DNA of 64,000 nucleotides from Nocardia neocaledoniensis (GTDB taxonomy: Bacteria; Actinomycetota; Actinomycetes; Mycobacteriales; Mycobacteriaceae): the NCBI RefSeq assembly GCF_003182135.1, contig NZ_QGTL01000006.1, positions 1 to 64,000 of the forward strand, in the 5' to 3' direction. This document shows, piece by piece, positions 41,673 through 50,999 of this stretch; position 1 is the stretch's first letter, and each line of letters starts with the position of its first letter. The notes beneath the pieces are model-generated. The model saw only the letters and a program-made list of their open reading frames with translations. It was not told the DNA's origin and did no database searches. A program made the position numbers and the translations under genes.

Positions 41673-41863
41673 GAGATCGAACTCCTCTCGTCGCCGCCCG
41701 GGATGAGCTGTGCCACCGGCTGTCCCGGTCGCACGCGACCGAGGCCGGGCCGGCTCGCCGACCACGCGTGTGGACGGACCGTCGGTCGCTGGTGCCCGGA
41801 TACCCGTTCCCCGGCGCGATCGACATGACGATCCCGTTGCTCCGGCGCACCCCCGGACGCCGA

Positions 41864-41893
41864 CCGGCGGAGTGCGTGGGCGCACTCCGCCGG
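41864..41893 (-). terminator. Terminator after the DUF574 methyltransferase gene
   Basis: A 13-bp perfect stem, CCGGCGGAGTGCG (41864-41876) with CGCACTCCGCCGG (41881-41893) and a four-base loop, lies 32 bp beyond the methyltransferase stop. The rest of the 252-bp gap to the channel gene (41673-41924) shows no gene. Confidence 0.8.
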
Positions 41894-41924
41894 AAGGTGG
41901 GGGTCGGATCAGCTGCCGGTTCGA

Positions 41925-42755
41925 TCAGCGCTTGCGGCCGACACCGCCGACGATGCAGTTGCGAACGGCGTTGAGCGGCGTCAGGTGCGGGCCGTCGGGC
42001 CACCAGTCGTCGCAGCGGACCAGGCCGGGCTCGACCATCTCGAGGTCGCCGAACATCGCCTGGATCTCGTCCCTGGTACGGAAGCGGCCGCTGCCCATCG
42101 GGCTGTGGATGAACTTCTCTTCCATCTTGCGGGCCAGCTCGGTGTATTCGGGCGTCCGCGGGTCGTAGAAGTGGGCGATGGCGACGAACGAACCCGACGG
42201 CAGCGCATCGATGTAGGTCTGCATCAGCGCCGGTCCGTCGTCACCGAGGTAGTGGTGCAGGGTGCCGATGTGGAACAGCGCCAGCGGGCGGGTGAAGTCG
42301 ATGGCGTTGCGCACGGTCTTGTTACCGAGCACCTCGAGCGGCCGGAAGATGTCGGCCTCGGCGATCTTGGTGCGGCTGTTGCTGGCCAGCAGCGCCTCCG
42401 CGTGCACCAGCACCGAGGGGTCGTTGTCGACGTAGACCACCCGCGACTGCGGGTTGACCCGCTGCACCACCTGATGGGTGTTCTCCGCGGTCGGCAAACC
42501 GGACCCGAGGTCCAGGAACTGGTCGATGCCCGACTTGGCGAGGAACCGGCACGCGCGGATGAGGAAGTCGCGGTTCGCCCACGCCAGGTCGTTGACCTGC
42601 GGCGCGACCGTGCGGACCTGGGCCAGCACCTCGCGATCGACCTCGTAGTTGTCTTTGCCGTTGAGCGCGGCATCATAGACACGCGCGATGCTCGCGCGTG
42701 TGGTGTCCACCCCGACCGGAACTGAGCTGGGGTAGGCGGCAGAGGATTGCGACAT
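41925..42755 (-). CDS. SAM-dependent methyltransferase of the DUF574 family
   Basis: A 276-residue protein of the actinobacterial DUF574 group (Rossmann methyltransferase fold). Marks are VGVDTTRASIARVYDAALNGKDNYEVDREV (about residues 14-43), the SAM loop FLDLGSGLPTAENTHQVVQ (about 80-98), VVYVDNDPSVLVHAEALL, and a C-terminal LVRCDDWWPDGP. These genes are abundant in Nocardia, Streptomyces and Frankia, mostly without known substrate. It is divergent from a DHA2 transporter across 159 bp containing the spaced repeat CTGTAC/GTACAG (42780-42785, 42815-42820). Confidence 0.9.
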   Translation of the reverse strand: MSQSSAAYPSSVPVGVDTTRASIARVYDAALNGKDNYEVDREVLAQVRTVAPQVNDLAWANRDFLIRACRFLAKSGIDQFLDLGSGLPTAENTHQVVQRVNPQSRVVYVDNDPSVLVHAEALLASNSRTKIAEADIFRPLEVLGNKTVRNAIDFTRPLALFHIGTLHHYLGDDGPALMQTYIDALPSGSFVAIAHFYDPRTPEYTELARKMEEKFIHSPMGSGRFRTRDEIQAMFGDLEMVEPGLVRCDDWWPDGPHLTPLNAVRNCIVGGVGRKR

Positions 42756-42914
42756 CGGGCGCCTCCGGGCTTGGACCGACTGTACGAAATCAGCGTAGAG
42801 CATCGGTTCCGTTGGTACAGAAGCTATCCCGCTCGCCGCCGGTAGCCGGGTGGTGGCGGTACCCGTGTCGACGGACTCCTGGTCGGTCCCCGCCGACGCG
42901 GTCACGATCAGGGT

Positions 42915-44333
42915 ATGACCCAGACCATCGCGCCCCCACCGGCGTTCGAAGCCCCGGCGGGCAGGCGCGCCGTGGCCGTGCTCGTCGTCATTCTCACCGG
43001 CCAGTTCATGGCGGTGCTCGACGCCGCCATCGTCAATGTCGCCATCCCGTCGATCCGCGCCGACCTGGCCACGGGCGGCGCGGCGCTGCAGCTCATCGTG
43101 GCCGGTTATGTCATCGCGTACGCGGTGCTGCTGATCAGCGGCGCGCGGCTCGGTGACCGGGTCACCCAGCGCCGGGCGTTCCTCGCCGGGCTCGCGGTGT
43201 TCACCCTCGCCTCGCTCGCCTGCGGTCTCGCGTGGGACGCGGTGTCGCTCATCGTGTTCCGCTTCGCGCAGGGCGCGGGCGCGGCGGCGATGGTGCCGCA
43301 GGTGATGACCCTGATCCAGCGCACCTTCACCGGGACGGCCAGGGCCAGGGCGCTCAGTTTGTACGCGGCGATCATCTCCGGGGGCATGGTCGCCGGGCAG
43401 ATCCTCGGCGGCTTGATCGTGGACGCCGATGTGGCGGGCAGCGGCTGGCGCGGGGTGTTCCTGGTGAACGTGCCGATCGGGGCGGCGCTGCTGGTCGTAG
43501 CGCCCCGCGTGCTGCCCGCCACCGCGCCGCGCGTCGAACGCCGGCTGGATCTGTCCGGCCTGCTGACCCTGACCGCCACCGTGCTGCTGCTGGTCGTGCC
43601 GCTGGTCCTCGGCCGGGAGCTCGGCTATCCGGCGTGGTCGTGGCTGTGTGTGGCCGCGGGCGTGCTCGCAGTGGTGGTGTTCGCCGGGATCGAACGCCGG
43701 GTGGCCGCGCGCGGCGGTGAGCCGCTGTTCTCGCCGAGGGTGCTCGCCGCGCCGGGGCTGTTGCTGACGGCGGCGACGCTGCTGCTCATCATGACGAGCT
43801 TCGGCGGCTGGCTGTTCGCGACGGCGATCCATCTGCAGGGCGAGCTCGGCTACACGGCACTGCGTGCCGGTGTGCAGTTCCTGCCGATGGGCGTCACCTT
43901 CGCGCTGGCCGGCCTGTACTGGGAGCGGCTCCCCGCGCGCTGGCACCCCGGCATGATTCCGGGGGGACTGCTGCTCAGCGCGGTGGCGCCGGCCTGGCTG
44001 GCGGTGCTGCTGCGCGACGGCGCGGCCCTCGGTCCCGCGGCGGCAGTCGCGCTGGCGCTGCTCGGGCTCGGTACCGGTCTCGCGTTCAGTCCCTTGATGA
44101 CCCGGGCGCTGGCGAGTGTGCCGATCGCAGTGGCGGCCGACGCCAGCGGCATTCTCGTGACGAGCGTGCAGCTGGGCATGGTCGTGGGGATCGCGGCCTT
44201 CGGTTCGGTGTTCTTCGCGCTCGTCGCCACCTCGGCGGTGGGGGCCGCGCAGGCGGTCCAGCTGCTGGCGGCGGGGACCTCGGCGGTGGCTGCGGTGTTC
44301 GCCGCGCTCGCGGTGCGGCGCACCCGCCGCTGA
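42915..44333 (+). CDS. DHA2-type MFS transporter (14 TM)
   Basis: A 472-residue major-facilitator protein with about 14 hydrophobic helices. Motifs are LTGQFMAVLDAAIVNVAIPSI in TM1 (the DHA2 motif D1), GARLGDRVTQRRAF after TM2, and the antiporter motif C region AIISGGMVAGQILGGLIVD in TM5. Relatives export drugs or secondary metabolites by proton antiport. The ATG at 42915 has no strong ribosome site (CAGGGT is nearby). A single gene ended by the hairpin at 44348. Confidence 0.9.
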   Translation: MTQTIAPPPAFEAPAGRRAVAVLVVILTGQFMAVLDAAIVNVAIPSIRADLATGGAALQLIVAGYVIAYAVLLISGARLGDRVTQRRAFLAGLAVFTLASLACGLAWDAVSLIVFRFAQGAGAAAMVPQVMTLIQRTFTGTARARALSLYAAIISGGMVAGQILGGLIVDADVAGSGWRGVFLVNVPIGAALLVVAPRVLPATAPRVERRLDLSGLLTLTATVLLLVVPLVLGRELGYPAWSWLCVAAGVLAVVVFAGIERRVAARGGEPLFSPRVLAAPGLLLTAATLLLIMTSFGGWLFATAIHLQGELGYTALRAGVQFLPMGVTFALAGLYWERLPARWHPGMIPGGLLLSAVAPAWLAVLLRDGAALGPAAAVALALLGLGTGLAFSPLMTRALASVPIAVAADASGILVTSVQLGMVVGIAAFGSVFFALVATSAVGAAQAVQLLAAGTSAVAAVFAALAVRRTRR

Positions 44334-44347
44334 TCCGCTGACCCGGC

Positions 44348-44374
44348 CGACCCCGCGCACCGGCCGCGGGGTCG
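44348..44374 (+). terminator. Terminator after the DHA2 transporter gene
   Basis: The 10-bp perfect dyad CGACCCCGCG (44348-44357) and CGCGGGGTCG (44365-44374) has a seven-base loop and lies 14 bases after the stop. It separates the transporter from the kinase gene downstream. Confidence 0.7.
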
Positions 44375-44399
44375 ACGCTCGTGCGTTAGCGTGATCGTC

Positions 44400-45872
44400 A
44401 TGCACGAGCTCCAGGCCGGTGTCGTGTTCGCCGGCTATCGCGTCGAGCGGGTGCTCGGGTCGGGTGGGATGGGCAGTGTGTACGCGGCGCGGCATCCGCG
44501 GCTGCCGCGCGTGGTGGCCCTGAAGCTGCTGCACTCCTCCGTCGCCGCCGATCCGGTGTTCCGCGGCCGGTTCGAGCGCGAGGCCGAGCTCGCGGGGCGC
44601 CTCGATCATCCCAATATCGTCGCCATTCACGATCGCGGGTCCGAGGCGGGCCGGCTGTGGATCGCGATGCAGTACGTGCCGGGCAGCGATGTCGAGACGG
44701 TGCTGCGGGCCGGACCGCTGGCCCCGGAGTGGGCCCTGCACATCGCCGGATCCACCGCCGCCGCGCTCGATCACGCGCACGCCGCCGGGCTGCTGCACCG
44801 CGACGTGAAGCCGGCCAACATCCTGCTGCGCGAGTACGCGGCCGGGGTGAACGCGCAGCAGGTGCTGCTCACCGACTTCGGGATCGCGAAGGCGATCGAC
44901 GAGGGCACCGCGCTGACGCAGACCGGTTCGCTCGTGGCGACGCTGCGCTACGCCGCGCCCGAACAGCTCGACGGGCGCCCCCTCGGCCCTCGCTCGGACC
45001 AGTATTCGCTGGCGTGCACGCTGTTCCATCTGCTCACCGGTCATCCGCCCTACACCGCGACGAACGCGGGCGCCTTGATCGGGGCCCACCTGATGCAACC
45101 GGTGCCGCCGATCAGCGCGCGCACCGGCCTGCCCGCCGCGCTGGACGCGGTGTTCGCGCGGGCGATGGCGAAGGATCCCGCGCATCGGTTCGCCAGTTGC
45201 GGCGAGATGGTCGCCGCGGCGAACGCGGCGCTGACAGCCGGCGTCGCTCCGCCGCCCGCTCCCCCGTCGCACGGCCCGCCGCCGGACGCGCGGCCCGCGC
45301 CTCGGCTCCGGATCGCGTGGTCACTCGGCGCCGCGGCACTGGCAGTGGCGGTGACGGTCGGCGCGGTCGTGCTGTTCGCCGACCGGTCCGGCACCCCCGG
45401 TGGCGACCCGACCGGCACCACGGCGCCGCCGCCCACACCGACCACCGCGGTCGACGCCTGGGCGGCGGGCAGGCCGACGATCGCCCTGTTCCCCGATCTC
45501 CTCCCGGCCGGCCCCGACGCCGAGGGCTACCGGGCGCTGCGGTGCAGTTTCGCCACGAAGAACCCGGGCGCGGTGTGGGACAACGGCTTCAACTGCACCG
45601 ACCGCGAGAAGGTGAATCTGCAGGTCCTCGACCATCGCGACGCCGAGACCGTCGACGAGTACGTGGGCACACTCGCGCCGGGAACATCCGAATCGCTGCG
45701 CACCCGGTACGGGGAGGCGATCACCGTGCGCCGGTTCAACGGCTCGGACGGGCCGTGGCTGCTGGTGCGGTTCGACGCGGCGCCGCGTTCCCGGGTGCTG
45801 CTGCAGGTGTATTGGAAGGGTCGCACCCATCAGGAGATGATCGACGAATGGCTCACCACCGCGCCCCTGTGA
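44400..45872 (+). CDS. Membrane Ser/Thr protein kinase (Pkn type)
   Basis: A 490-residue kinase. The N-terminal Hanks-type domain (about residues 10-275) has GSGGMGSVY (20-28), the ATP lysine in VALKLL (about 42), HRDVKPANILL (about 135), DFG (159-161) and YAAPEQLDGRP. A Pro-rich juxtamembrane segment, one TM helix (about 304-327) and an extracellular domain of about 140 residues with a cysteine pair (LRCSFAT, NGFNCTD) follow. It is probably a sensor kinase for a wall or envelope signal. ATG at 44400 is used; TTAGCGT nine bases upstream looks like a -10 box, suggesting a leaderless transcript. The next gene overlaps by four bases. Confidence 0.92.
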   Translation: MHELQAGVVFAGYRVERVLGSGGMGSVYAARHPRLPRVVALKLLHSSVAADPVFRGRFEREAELAGRLDHPNIVAIHDRGSEAGRLWIAMQYVPGSDVETVLRAGPLAPEWALHIAGSTAAALDHAHAAGLLHRDVKPANILLREYAAGVNAQQVLLTDFGIAKAIDEGTALTQTGSLVATLRYAAPEQLDGRPLGPRSDQYSLACTLFHLLTGHPPYTATNAGALIGAHLMQPVPPISARTGLPAALDAVFARAMAKDPAHRFASCGEMVAAANAALTAGVAPPPAPPSHGPPPDARPAPRLRIAWSLGAAALAVAVTVGAVVLFADRSGTPGGDPTGTTAPPPTPTTAVDAWAAGRPTIALFPDLLPAGPDAEGYRALRCSFATKNPGAVWDNGFNCTDREKVNLQVLDHRDAETVDEYVGTLAPGTSESLRTRYGEAITVRRFNGSDGPWLLVRFDAAPRSRVLLQVYWKGRTHQEMIDEWLTTAPL

Positions 45873-47065
45873 TCTCGCGCCTGGCACTCGGCGCGCTGGC
45901 CGTCGTGCTCGCCGGCTGCGGCACCGTCGACGGCGCCGCCACGCCCGGGGAGATCGATGTCCGCACGCTCGCGGTCGGCAAGTACACGACCGCGCCCGCC
46001 GATGTCGAGGCCGCCCGCGCACCCACCGACGGACCGGTCCTGGAGGGCCTGCGGATGGCTGGCGCGGTGGTGCTGCCCCACGAGGTCGACCCGGCGCTGA
46101 CCCACGACTGGGGTACCGATGTCGTCGACAGCCCGGCCAAGGCCGCCGACGTCTCGGCCATCTCGAACGTGAATCTGCCGACGCTGGAACGGCATCGGAT
46201 GATCGTGGCCTTCGATGTCGCCCGGGGCGACCGGGCCTTCGACAGCAAGGTCCGCGCGATCGACACCGACGCGCGCGTCGCCCGGATCGTGCTGTTCCGT
46301 TTCCCCGGCGCGGCCGCCGCCGAGACCGCGGCCAGAGAACTCGAGGCCACCGATTTCGGCGTGAGCCCGGACAATCAGCCGGTGCCGATCCCCGGACATC
46401 CGACGGCCCACGCGCACTGGCGGCCCGGCGTGAAGACCATCGGGGCGACCTACGCCGAGGGCGAGATCGTGGTGAGTGTGTTCCTGCAGCACCCGACGCC
46501 CGACATCGACGCGCTCGCCCGCAGGGTGGCCGCGATCCTGGACGCGCAGAAACCGCTGCTCGAGCGGTTCATGCCGAGCGCGCCCGACCGCATCGCCGAC
46601 CTCCCCCGCGATCCCGACGACCTGTTGCGCCGCACCCTGATCCCGGGACCGGCCAATCAGCGGATCGCCATCTCCTCGCGCGAGTACGCCGCGTGGCCGG
46701 GCCGGGCGAGCCTGCACTTCCGCCCGAGCGCGCCCGCCGAACTCGCCGCCGCGTGGGATCGCGGCGGCGTGGACAGCGTCGCGAATTCCTACACCACGGA
46801 CCTGTTCCGGTTCCGGGACGAGAACGCGGCGCGCGAGTTCGGCGTCACCTGGCACGAGACGCTCAGCGCGGCGGCGCATCCCGTCGCCGGGCCCGACCGC
46901 GTCCCCGGCGCCCGCTGCGCCGAGCGGCGCGCGGGCGACGAACCGGCGGTGGTGCGCTGCTACGTGAACTACCGGCGCTACGGCGCGTTCGTCAGCGGGT
47001 CGGAGGCGACCGGGGTGCGTCAGCAGGCCGCCGCGCAGTACGCCTTGCTGGCGAACGCGCAGTAG
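45869..47065 (+). CDS. Lipoprotein of unknown function coupled to the Ser/Thr kinase
   Basis: A 398-residue lipoprotein. GTG at 45869 gives MISRLALGALAVVLAGCG, a textbook signal peptide with lipobox LAGC, and overlaps the kinase stop (GTGA). An upstream ATG at 45848 is also in frame but makes a poorer signal. The mature protein has two similar halves with YCP-type strands (RIVLFRFPGAAAAETAARELEA; TDLFRFRDENAAREFGV) and a cysteine pair near the end (GARCAER, VRCYVNYR). Similar paired proteins (DUF7373-like) are frequent in Nocardia; I cannot name a function. Coupling to the kinase suggests the extracellular partner or ligand of its sensor domain. Confidence 0.82.
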   Translation: MISRLALGALAVVLAGCGTVDGAATPGEIDVRTLAVGKYTTAPADVEAARAPTDGPVLEGLRMAGAVVLPHEVDPALTHDWGTDVVDSPAKAADVSAISNVNLPTLERHRMIVAFDVARGDRAFDSKVRAIDTDARVARIVLFRFPGAAAAETAARELEATDFGVSPDNQPVPIPGHPTAHAHWRPGVKTIGATYAEGEIVVSVFLQHPTPDIDALARRVAAILDAQKPLLERFMPSAPDRIADLPRDPDDLLRRTLIPGPANQRIAISSREYAAWPGRASLHFRPSAPAELAAAWDRGGVDSVANSYTTDLFRFRDENAAREFGVTWHETLSAAAHPVAGPDRVPGARCAERRAGDEPAVVRCYVNYRRYGAFVSGSEATGVRQQAAAQYALLANAQ

Positions 47066-47066
47066 C

Positions 47067-47561
47067 TCAGAGCTGGGCTTCGATCGCGGCGACCAGCTCG
47101 GTCGCGTCGGGGGTGACCGTCGGCCGGAAGCGGCCGGCCACCGTGCCGTCGCGGCCGATGAGGAACTTCTCGAAATTCCACTGGACGTCACCCGCGCTGC
47201 CGTCGGCGGCCGGGGTCTCGACCAGCGCGGTGTAGAGCGGGTGCCGGTCGTCGCCGTTGACGTCGGCCTTGGCCAGCAGCGGGAAGTCGACGCCGTAGGT
47301 GACCGCGCAGAATTCCTGGATCTCCTCGGCGGTGCCCGGCTCCTGGCCCATGAACTGGTTGCAGGGGAAGCCGACGACGGTGAAACCGCGCTCGCCGTAG
47401 GTCTTCTGCAGTTCGACCAGTCCGGTGTACTGCGGGGTCAGGCCGCACTTGGAGGCCACGTTGACCAGCAACACGGCCCGGTCGCCGGCCAGCGCGCCGA
47501 GTGTGGTGTCGTCCCCGTTCAGGGTCCGCACCGCAATGTCTTTCACGTTCGTACTCACCAC
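47067..47561 (-). CDS. Glutathione peroxidase-family thiol peroxidase
   Basis: A 164-residue peroxidase of the thioredoxin fold. The peroxidatic cysteine is in NVASKCGLTPQYTGL (about 39), with the conserved FPCNQFMGQEPG (about 66-77, second cysteine) and the Trp-Asn of VQWNFEKFLI (about 130). Bacterial members with Cys instead of selenocysteine usually take electrons from thioredoxin, and mycothiol-making organisms lack glutathione, so reduction by thioredoxin is likely. Two adjacent GTG codons (47561, 47558) can start it. It converges on the lipoprotein gene with one base between stops. Confidence 0.92.
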   Translation of the reverse strand: MVSTNVKDIAVRTLNGDDTTLGALAGDRAVLLVNVASKCGLTPQYTGLVELQKTYGERGFTVVGFPCNQFMGQEPGTAEEIQEFCAVTYGVDFPLLAKADVNGDDRHPLYTALVETPAADGSAGDVQWNFEKFLIGRDGTVAGRFRPTVTPDATELVAAIEAQL

Positions 47562-47721
47562 AACACCACCAGTTCTCGTCCCGTGTCGGTTCGATCGTCA
47601 CCGTACCGGAGCCGATCGGTGCGCGAGAGTCCCGCTGTCCGGGAAATCTGTAACACGTTCTTGTTTTGTCGGCGGGGAGGCGGCACCATTTCGGTACACA
47701 CACCCGAGCACCGGAGGCACC

Positions 47722-49212
47722 GTGACCGAGCAACCCCACCGGATCGACACCGTCCGCCCGCTGCGCGCACACGAGGTGACGAACTGGGACTTCGAGGCCG
47801 ACGTGGTGGTCGCCGGGTTCGGCATCGCGGGCGTGTGCGCGGCGATCGAAGCCGCCAGGGCGGGCGCGCGGGTCCTGATCCTGGAGCGCACCGGCGGCTG
47901 GGGCGGCGCCGCGGCCCTCGCGGGCGGGTTCGTCTACCTGGGTGGCGGCACCCCGCTGCAGCAGGCGCTCGGGTTCGACGACACCCCCGAGAACATGGCG
48001 GCGTTCCTCACCGCGGCCCTTGGCCCCGGCGTCGACACCGCCAAGATCGAGGACTACTGCGCGGGCAGCGTCGAGCACTACAACTGGCTGGTCGAGTGCG
48101 GTGTGCCGTTCAAGGAGTCGTTCTGGGGCGAGCCCGGCTGGGAGCCGCCGCACGACGAGGGCCTGATGTACTCCGGCGGCGAGAACGCCGCGCCGTTCCT
48201 CGACATCGCGAAGCCGGCGCCGCGCGGTCACGTTCCGCAGATGGCGAACAAGAAGACCGGCGAGCGCAGCGGCGGCTACATGCTGATGAAGCCGCTGGCC
48301 GACACCGTCGCCGAACTCGGCGTCGAGGTCGAGTACGACACCCGCATCCGCAGGCTCGTCGTCGACGACGAGGACCGCGTGGTCGGCCTGCTGGCGACCA
48401 AGTACGGCAAGACCGTGACGGTGCGGGCGGCGCGCGGCGTCGTCCTGGCGACCGGCAGCTTCGCCTACGACACCGAGATGATCGATCGCTACACCCCGCG
48501 CCTGAGCGGGCGTCCCGGCGCCGCCATCGAGGAACACGACGGCATCGGCATCCGGCTGGCGCAGGCGCTGGGCGCCGAGCTGGCCCACATGGACGCCAGC
48601 GAGGTCGCGATCTTCGGTGATCCGCAGATGATGGCGCGCGGCATCCTCGTCAACGGGCGCGGCCAGCGCTACGTCACCGAGGACACCTACCCCGGCCGGA
48701 TCGGCCAGGCCACGCTGCTGCAGAACGACAACCAGGCCTTCCTGGTCATCGACGAGGCCTCGCTCGAGGAGGCTCTCGCCACCGAGAGCGCGACCCCGTT
48801 CTTCCGGTTCCCGCCCAAGTGGGTGGCCGAGACCGTCGCCGAGCTCGAGTCCGAGATGGGGCTGCCCGAACAGACCCTGCAGACCACGGTCGACACCTAC
48901 AACCGGCACGCGGCGAACGGCAGCGACCCGCTGCTGGGCAAGAAGCCCGAGTGGGTCCGTCCGCTGACCCCGCCGCTGGCCGGGTTCGATCTGCGCGGAT
49001 TCACGGCCGGATTCACCCTCGGCGGGCTGCGTACCGATCTCGACTCCCGCGTCCTGCACGTGAGCGGCGAACCGATCGCCGGGTTGTACGCGGCGGGGAG
49101 GTGCACGTCCGGGCTGTGCGCGTACGGCTACGTCAGCGGGGCCTCGCTGGGCGACGGCAGTTTCTACGGCCGCCGCGCGGGCAAGGCCGCCGCGGCCTCG
49201 GGCACCGACTGA
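47722..49212 (+). CDS. FAD-dependent oxidoreductase (fumarate reductase/3-ketosteroid dehydrogenase-like)
   Basis: A 496-residue flavoprotein of the FAD_binding_2 family. The N-terminal FAD loop is VVVAGFGIAGVCAAIEAARAGARVLILER (about residues 27-55), followed by GGWGGAAALAGGFVYLGGG. GVVLATGSFAYD lies mid-protein, and the C-terminal second FAD contact is GLYAAGRCTSGLCAYGYVSGASLGDGSFYGRRAG. Members include 3-ketosteroid delta1-dehydrogenase and flavocytochrome c-like reductases; C-terminal GL..Y.SG.SLG fits steroid enzymes only loosely. GGAGG lies five bases ahead of the GTG start. The substrate is uncertain. Confidence 0.88.
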   Translation: MTEQPHRIDTVRPLRAHEVTNWDFEADVVVAGFGIAGVCAAIEAARAGARVLILERTGGWGGAAALAGGFVYLGGGTPLQQALGFDDTPENMAAFLTAALGPGVDTAKIEDYCAGSVEHYNWLVECGVPFKESFWGEPGWEPPHDEGLMYSGGENAAPFLDIAKPAPRGHVPQMANKKTGERSGGYMLMKPLADTVAELGVEVEYDTRIRRLVVDDEDRVVGLLATKYGKTVTVRAARGVVLATGSFAYDTEMIDRYTPRLSGRPGAAIEEHDGIGIRLAQALGAELAHMDASEVAIFGDPQMMARGILVNGRGQRYVTEDTYPGRIGQATLLQNDNQAFLVIDEASLEEALATESATPFFRFPPKWVAETVAELESEMGLPEQTLQTTVDTYNRHAANGSDPLLGKKPEWVRPLTPPLAGFDLRGFTAGFTLGGLRTDLDSRVLHVSGEPIAGLYAAGRCTSGLCAYGYVSGASLGDGSFYGRRAGKAAAASGTD

Positions 49213-49286
49213 ACCGCACCCCGCCCGCCGGGCCGCCACTGTCAGTACGCTGCTTGCAACGCCGGGGCCGGACGACGAGTCCGGCT

Positions 49287-49316
49287 GTGCGCACGGGTAT
49301 TTCAGCCCGTGCGCAC
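49287..49316 (+). terminator. Terminator after the FAD oxidoreductase gene
   Basis: The 11-bp perfect stem GTGCGCACGGG (49287-49297) and CCCGTGCGCAC (49306-49316) encloses TATTTCAG. It lies 74 bp past the stop and 51 bp before the next gene. Confidence 0.7.
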
Positions 49317-49366
49317 GGTGCGTTCAGTTGGCCACGACAGCAGCAGTACAGGATCGGAGTTGGACA

Positions 49367-50956
49367 GTGCAAGCAGGTGGGACGTCCGCGGATTACGTGA
49401 TCGTCGGCTCCGGGTCGGCGGGGGCGGTGCTCGCGAATCGGCTCAGCGCCGACCCGGACACCACGGTCGTGCTGGTGGAGGCCGGTCCGGCCGATGACGA
49501 CAAGTTCGCCCACATTCCGGCGGCCTTCTCGAAACTGTTCCGCACCGAGCGCGACTGGGACTATCTGACCGAGCCGCAGCCGGCTCTCGGGGATCGCCGG
49601 ATCTACTGGCCGCGCGGCAAGACATTCGGCGGTTCCTCGTCGATGAACGCCATGATGTGGGTGCGCGGATTCCGCGCCGACTACGAGGAGTGGGGGCTCC
49701 TCGCCGGCGAGAAGTGGAACTTCGCGGCCGCGGTGGAGCAGTTCCGCAAGATCGAGAAGGTGCAGGACGCGCAGTTCCCCGACGAGGGCACGCACGGGCC
49801 GCTGCACGTGCAGCGCCAGCGCAGCCCGCGCGCGTCGACGCACGCCTTCCTGGAGGCCGCGCGCCAGGCCGGCCACGATCTCGAGTCGCCGAACCGTCCC
49901 GCACCCGAAGGCTTCTCGCAGACGATGGTGACCCAGCGCGACGGCAGGCGCTGGAGCACCGCCGACGCCTATCTGCGCCCGGCGATGAAGCGGGCCAACC
50001 TGACCGTGCGCGCGGAGTCGCTGGCCACCCGGGTGCTGTTCGAGGGCACCAGGGCCGTCGGTGTCGAGTACCTGCACGCGGGCCGGACCCACACCGTCAC
50101 CGCCGCCAAGGAGGTCATCCTCTGCGGTGGCGCGGTGAACAGCCCGCAGCTGCTGCAGCTCTCGGGCATCGGCGACCGGGAGGATCTGAAGGAACACGGC
50201 ATCGAGGTCGTCGCCCACTCCCCCGAGGTCGGCGCAAACCTGCAGGATCACCTGATCACCGCCCTCGGCTACAGCGTCGACGGTGATTCGTTGTTCACGG
50301 CGGAGAAGCCGCTCGAACTGATCAACTACCTGGTGCGGCACCGCGGCATGCTCACCTCCAATGTCGGTGAGGCGTACGGGTTCGTGCGCAGCGAACCCGA
50401 GCTCGAACACCCCGATCTCGAGCTCATCTACGCGCCCGCGCCGTTCTACCACGAGGGTCTGGTCGAGGCGACCGAGCACGGCGTGGTGCTCGGCGCCATC
50501 CTGTTGCGTCCGCGCAGCCGCGGCCGGATCGGGCTGGCCTCGGCCGATCCGACGGCCAAGCCGGTGATCGATCCGCGGTACCTGTCCGATGCCGAGGGCG
50601 CCGACCGCGCCGCGCTGCTGGCCGGGTTGCGGGTGTGCGCCCGCCTGGCCGAACAGCCCGCGCTCAAGAGCGCGCTCGGGCCGCTGATCTACCCGCCGCA
50701 GGCGCCGGAGGATCTCGAGGAGGCCATGGCGTTGAGCCTCGAGCAGTTCTCGCACACGCTCTACCACCCGGTCGGCACCTGCCGGATGGGGACCGACGCC
50801 GCCAGCGTGGTCACCCCGGAGCTGAAGGTGCGCGGGGTCGAGGGGCTGCGCGTCGCGGACGCCTCGGTGATGCCGTTGATCATCCGTGGCCACACCAACG
50901 CGCCGGCGATCCTCATCGGTGAGCAGGCCGCGGACTTCATCCTGGCCGGTTCCTGA
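49367..50956 (+). CDS. GMC-family FAD oxidoreductase (choline/alcohol dehydrogenase type)
   Basis: A 529-residue glucose-methanol-choline oxidoreductase that oxidises an alcohol to an aldehyde. The FAD loop is DYVIVGSGSAGAVLANRLS (about residues 8-26), then WPRGKTFGGSSSMNAMMWVRG (about 85-105), and LCGGAVNSPQLLQLSGIG (about 250). The C-terminal HTLYHPVGTCRMGTD ... VRGVEGLRVADASVMP and the catalytic HTNAP (His-Asn) complete the set. Start GTG at 49367 has GGAG eight bases ahead; in-frame TTG codons lie upstream without ribosome sites. Possible substrates are choline or a long-chain alcohol; not resolvable here. Confidence 0.92.
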   Translation: MQAGGTSADYVIVGSGSAGAVLANRLSADPDTTVVLVEAGPADDDKFAHIPAAFSKLFRTERDWDYLTEPQPALGDRRIYWPRGKTFGGSSSMNAMMWVRGFRADYEEWGLLAGEKWNFAAAVEQFRKIEKVQDAQFPDEGTHGPLHVQRQRSPRASTHAFLEAARQAGHDLESPNRPAPEGFSQTMVTQRDGRRWSTADAYLRPAMKRANLTVRAESLATRVLFEGTRAVGVEYLHAGRTHTVTAAKEVILCGGAVNSPQLLQLSGIGDREDLKEHGIEVVAHSPEVGANLQDHLITALGYSVDGDSLFTAEKPLELINYLVRHRGMLTSNVGEAYGFVRSEPELEHPDLELIYAPAPFYHEGLVEATEHGVVLGAILLRPRSRGRIGLASADPTAKPVIDPRYLSDAEGADRAALLAGLRVCARLAEQPALKSALGPLIYPPQAPEDLEEAMALSLEQFSHTLYHPVGTCRMGTDAASVVTPELKVRGVEGLRVADASVMPLIIRGHTNAPAILIGEQAADFILAGS

Positions 50957-50958
50957 CC

Positions 50959-50999
50959 CACCGGTGGTGGCCCGCCGGTACTGCGCGCCACCACCGGTG
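50959..50999. terminator. Bidirectional hairpin between GMC oxidoreductase and DoxX genes
   Basis: The 13-bp perfect arms CACCGGTGGTGGC (50959-50971) and GCCACCACCGGTG (50987-50999) fill the gap between two converging genes and end one base before the DoxX stop codon. Confidence 0.8.

Noticed and set aside
42780..42820. CTGTAC/GTACAG repeat pair upstream of the methyltransferase
   Set aside because: Six-base arms 29 bp apart are weak evidence for an operator; noted with the gene but not called as a site.
41925..45272. An 1115-codon minus-strand open frame across the methyltransferase, transporter and kinase
   Set aside because: Only its last 276 codons match a protein family (DUF574). The rest lies antisense to the DHA2 transporter and kinase genes, both with complete motifs.
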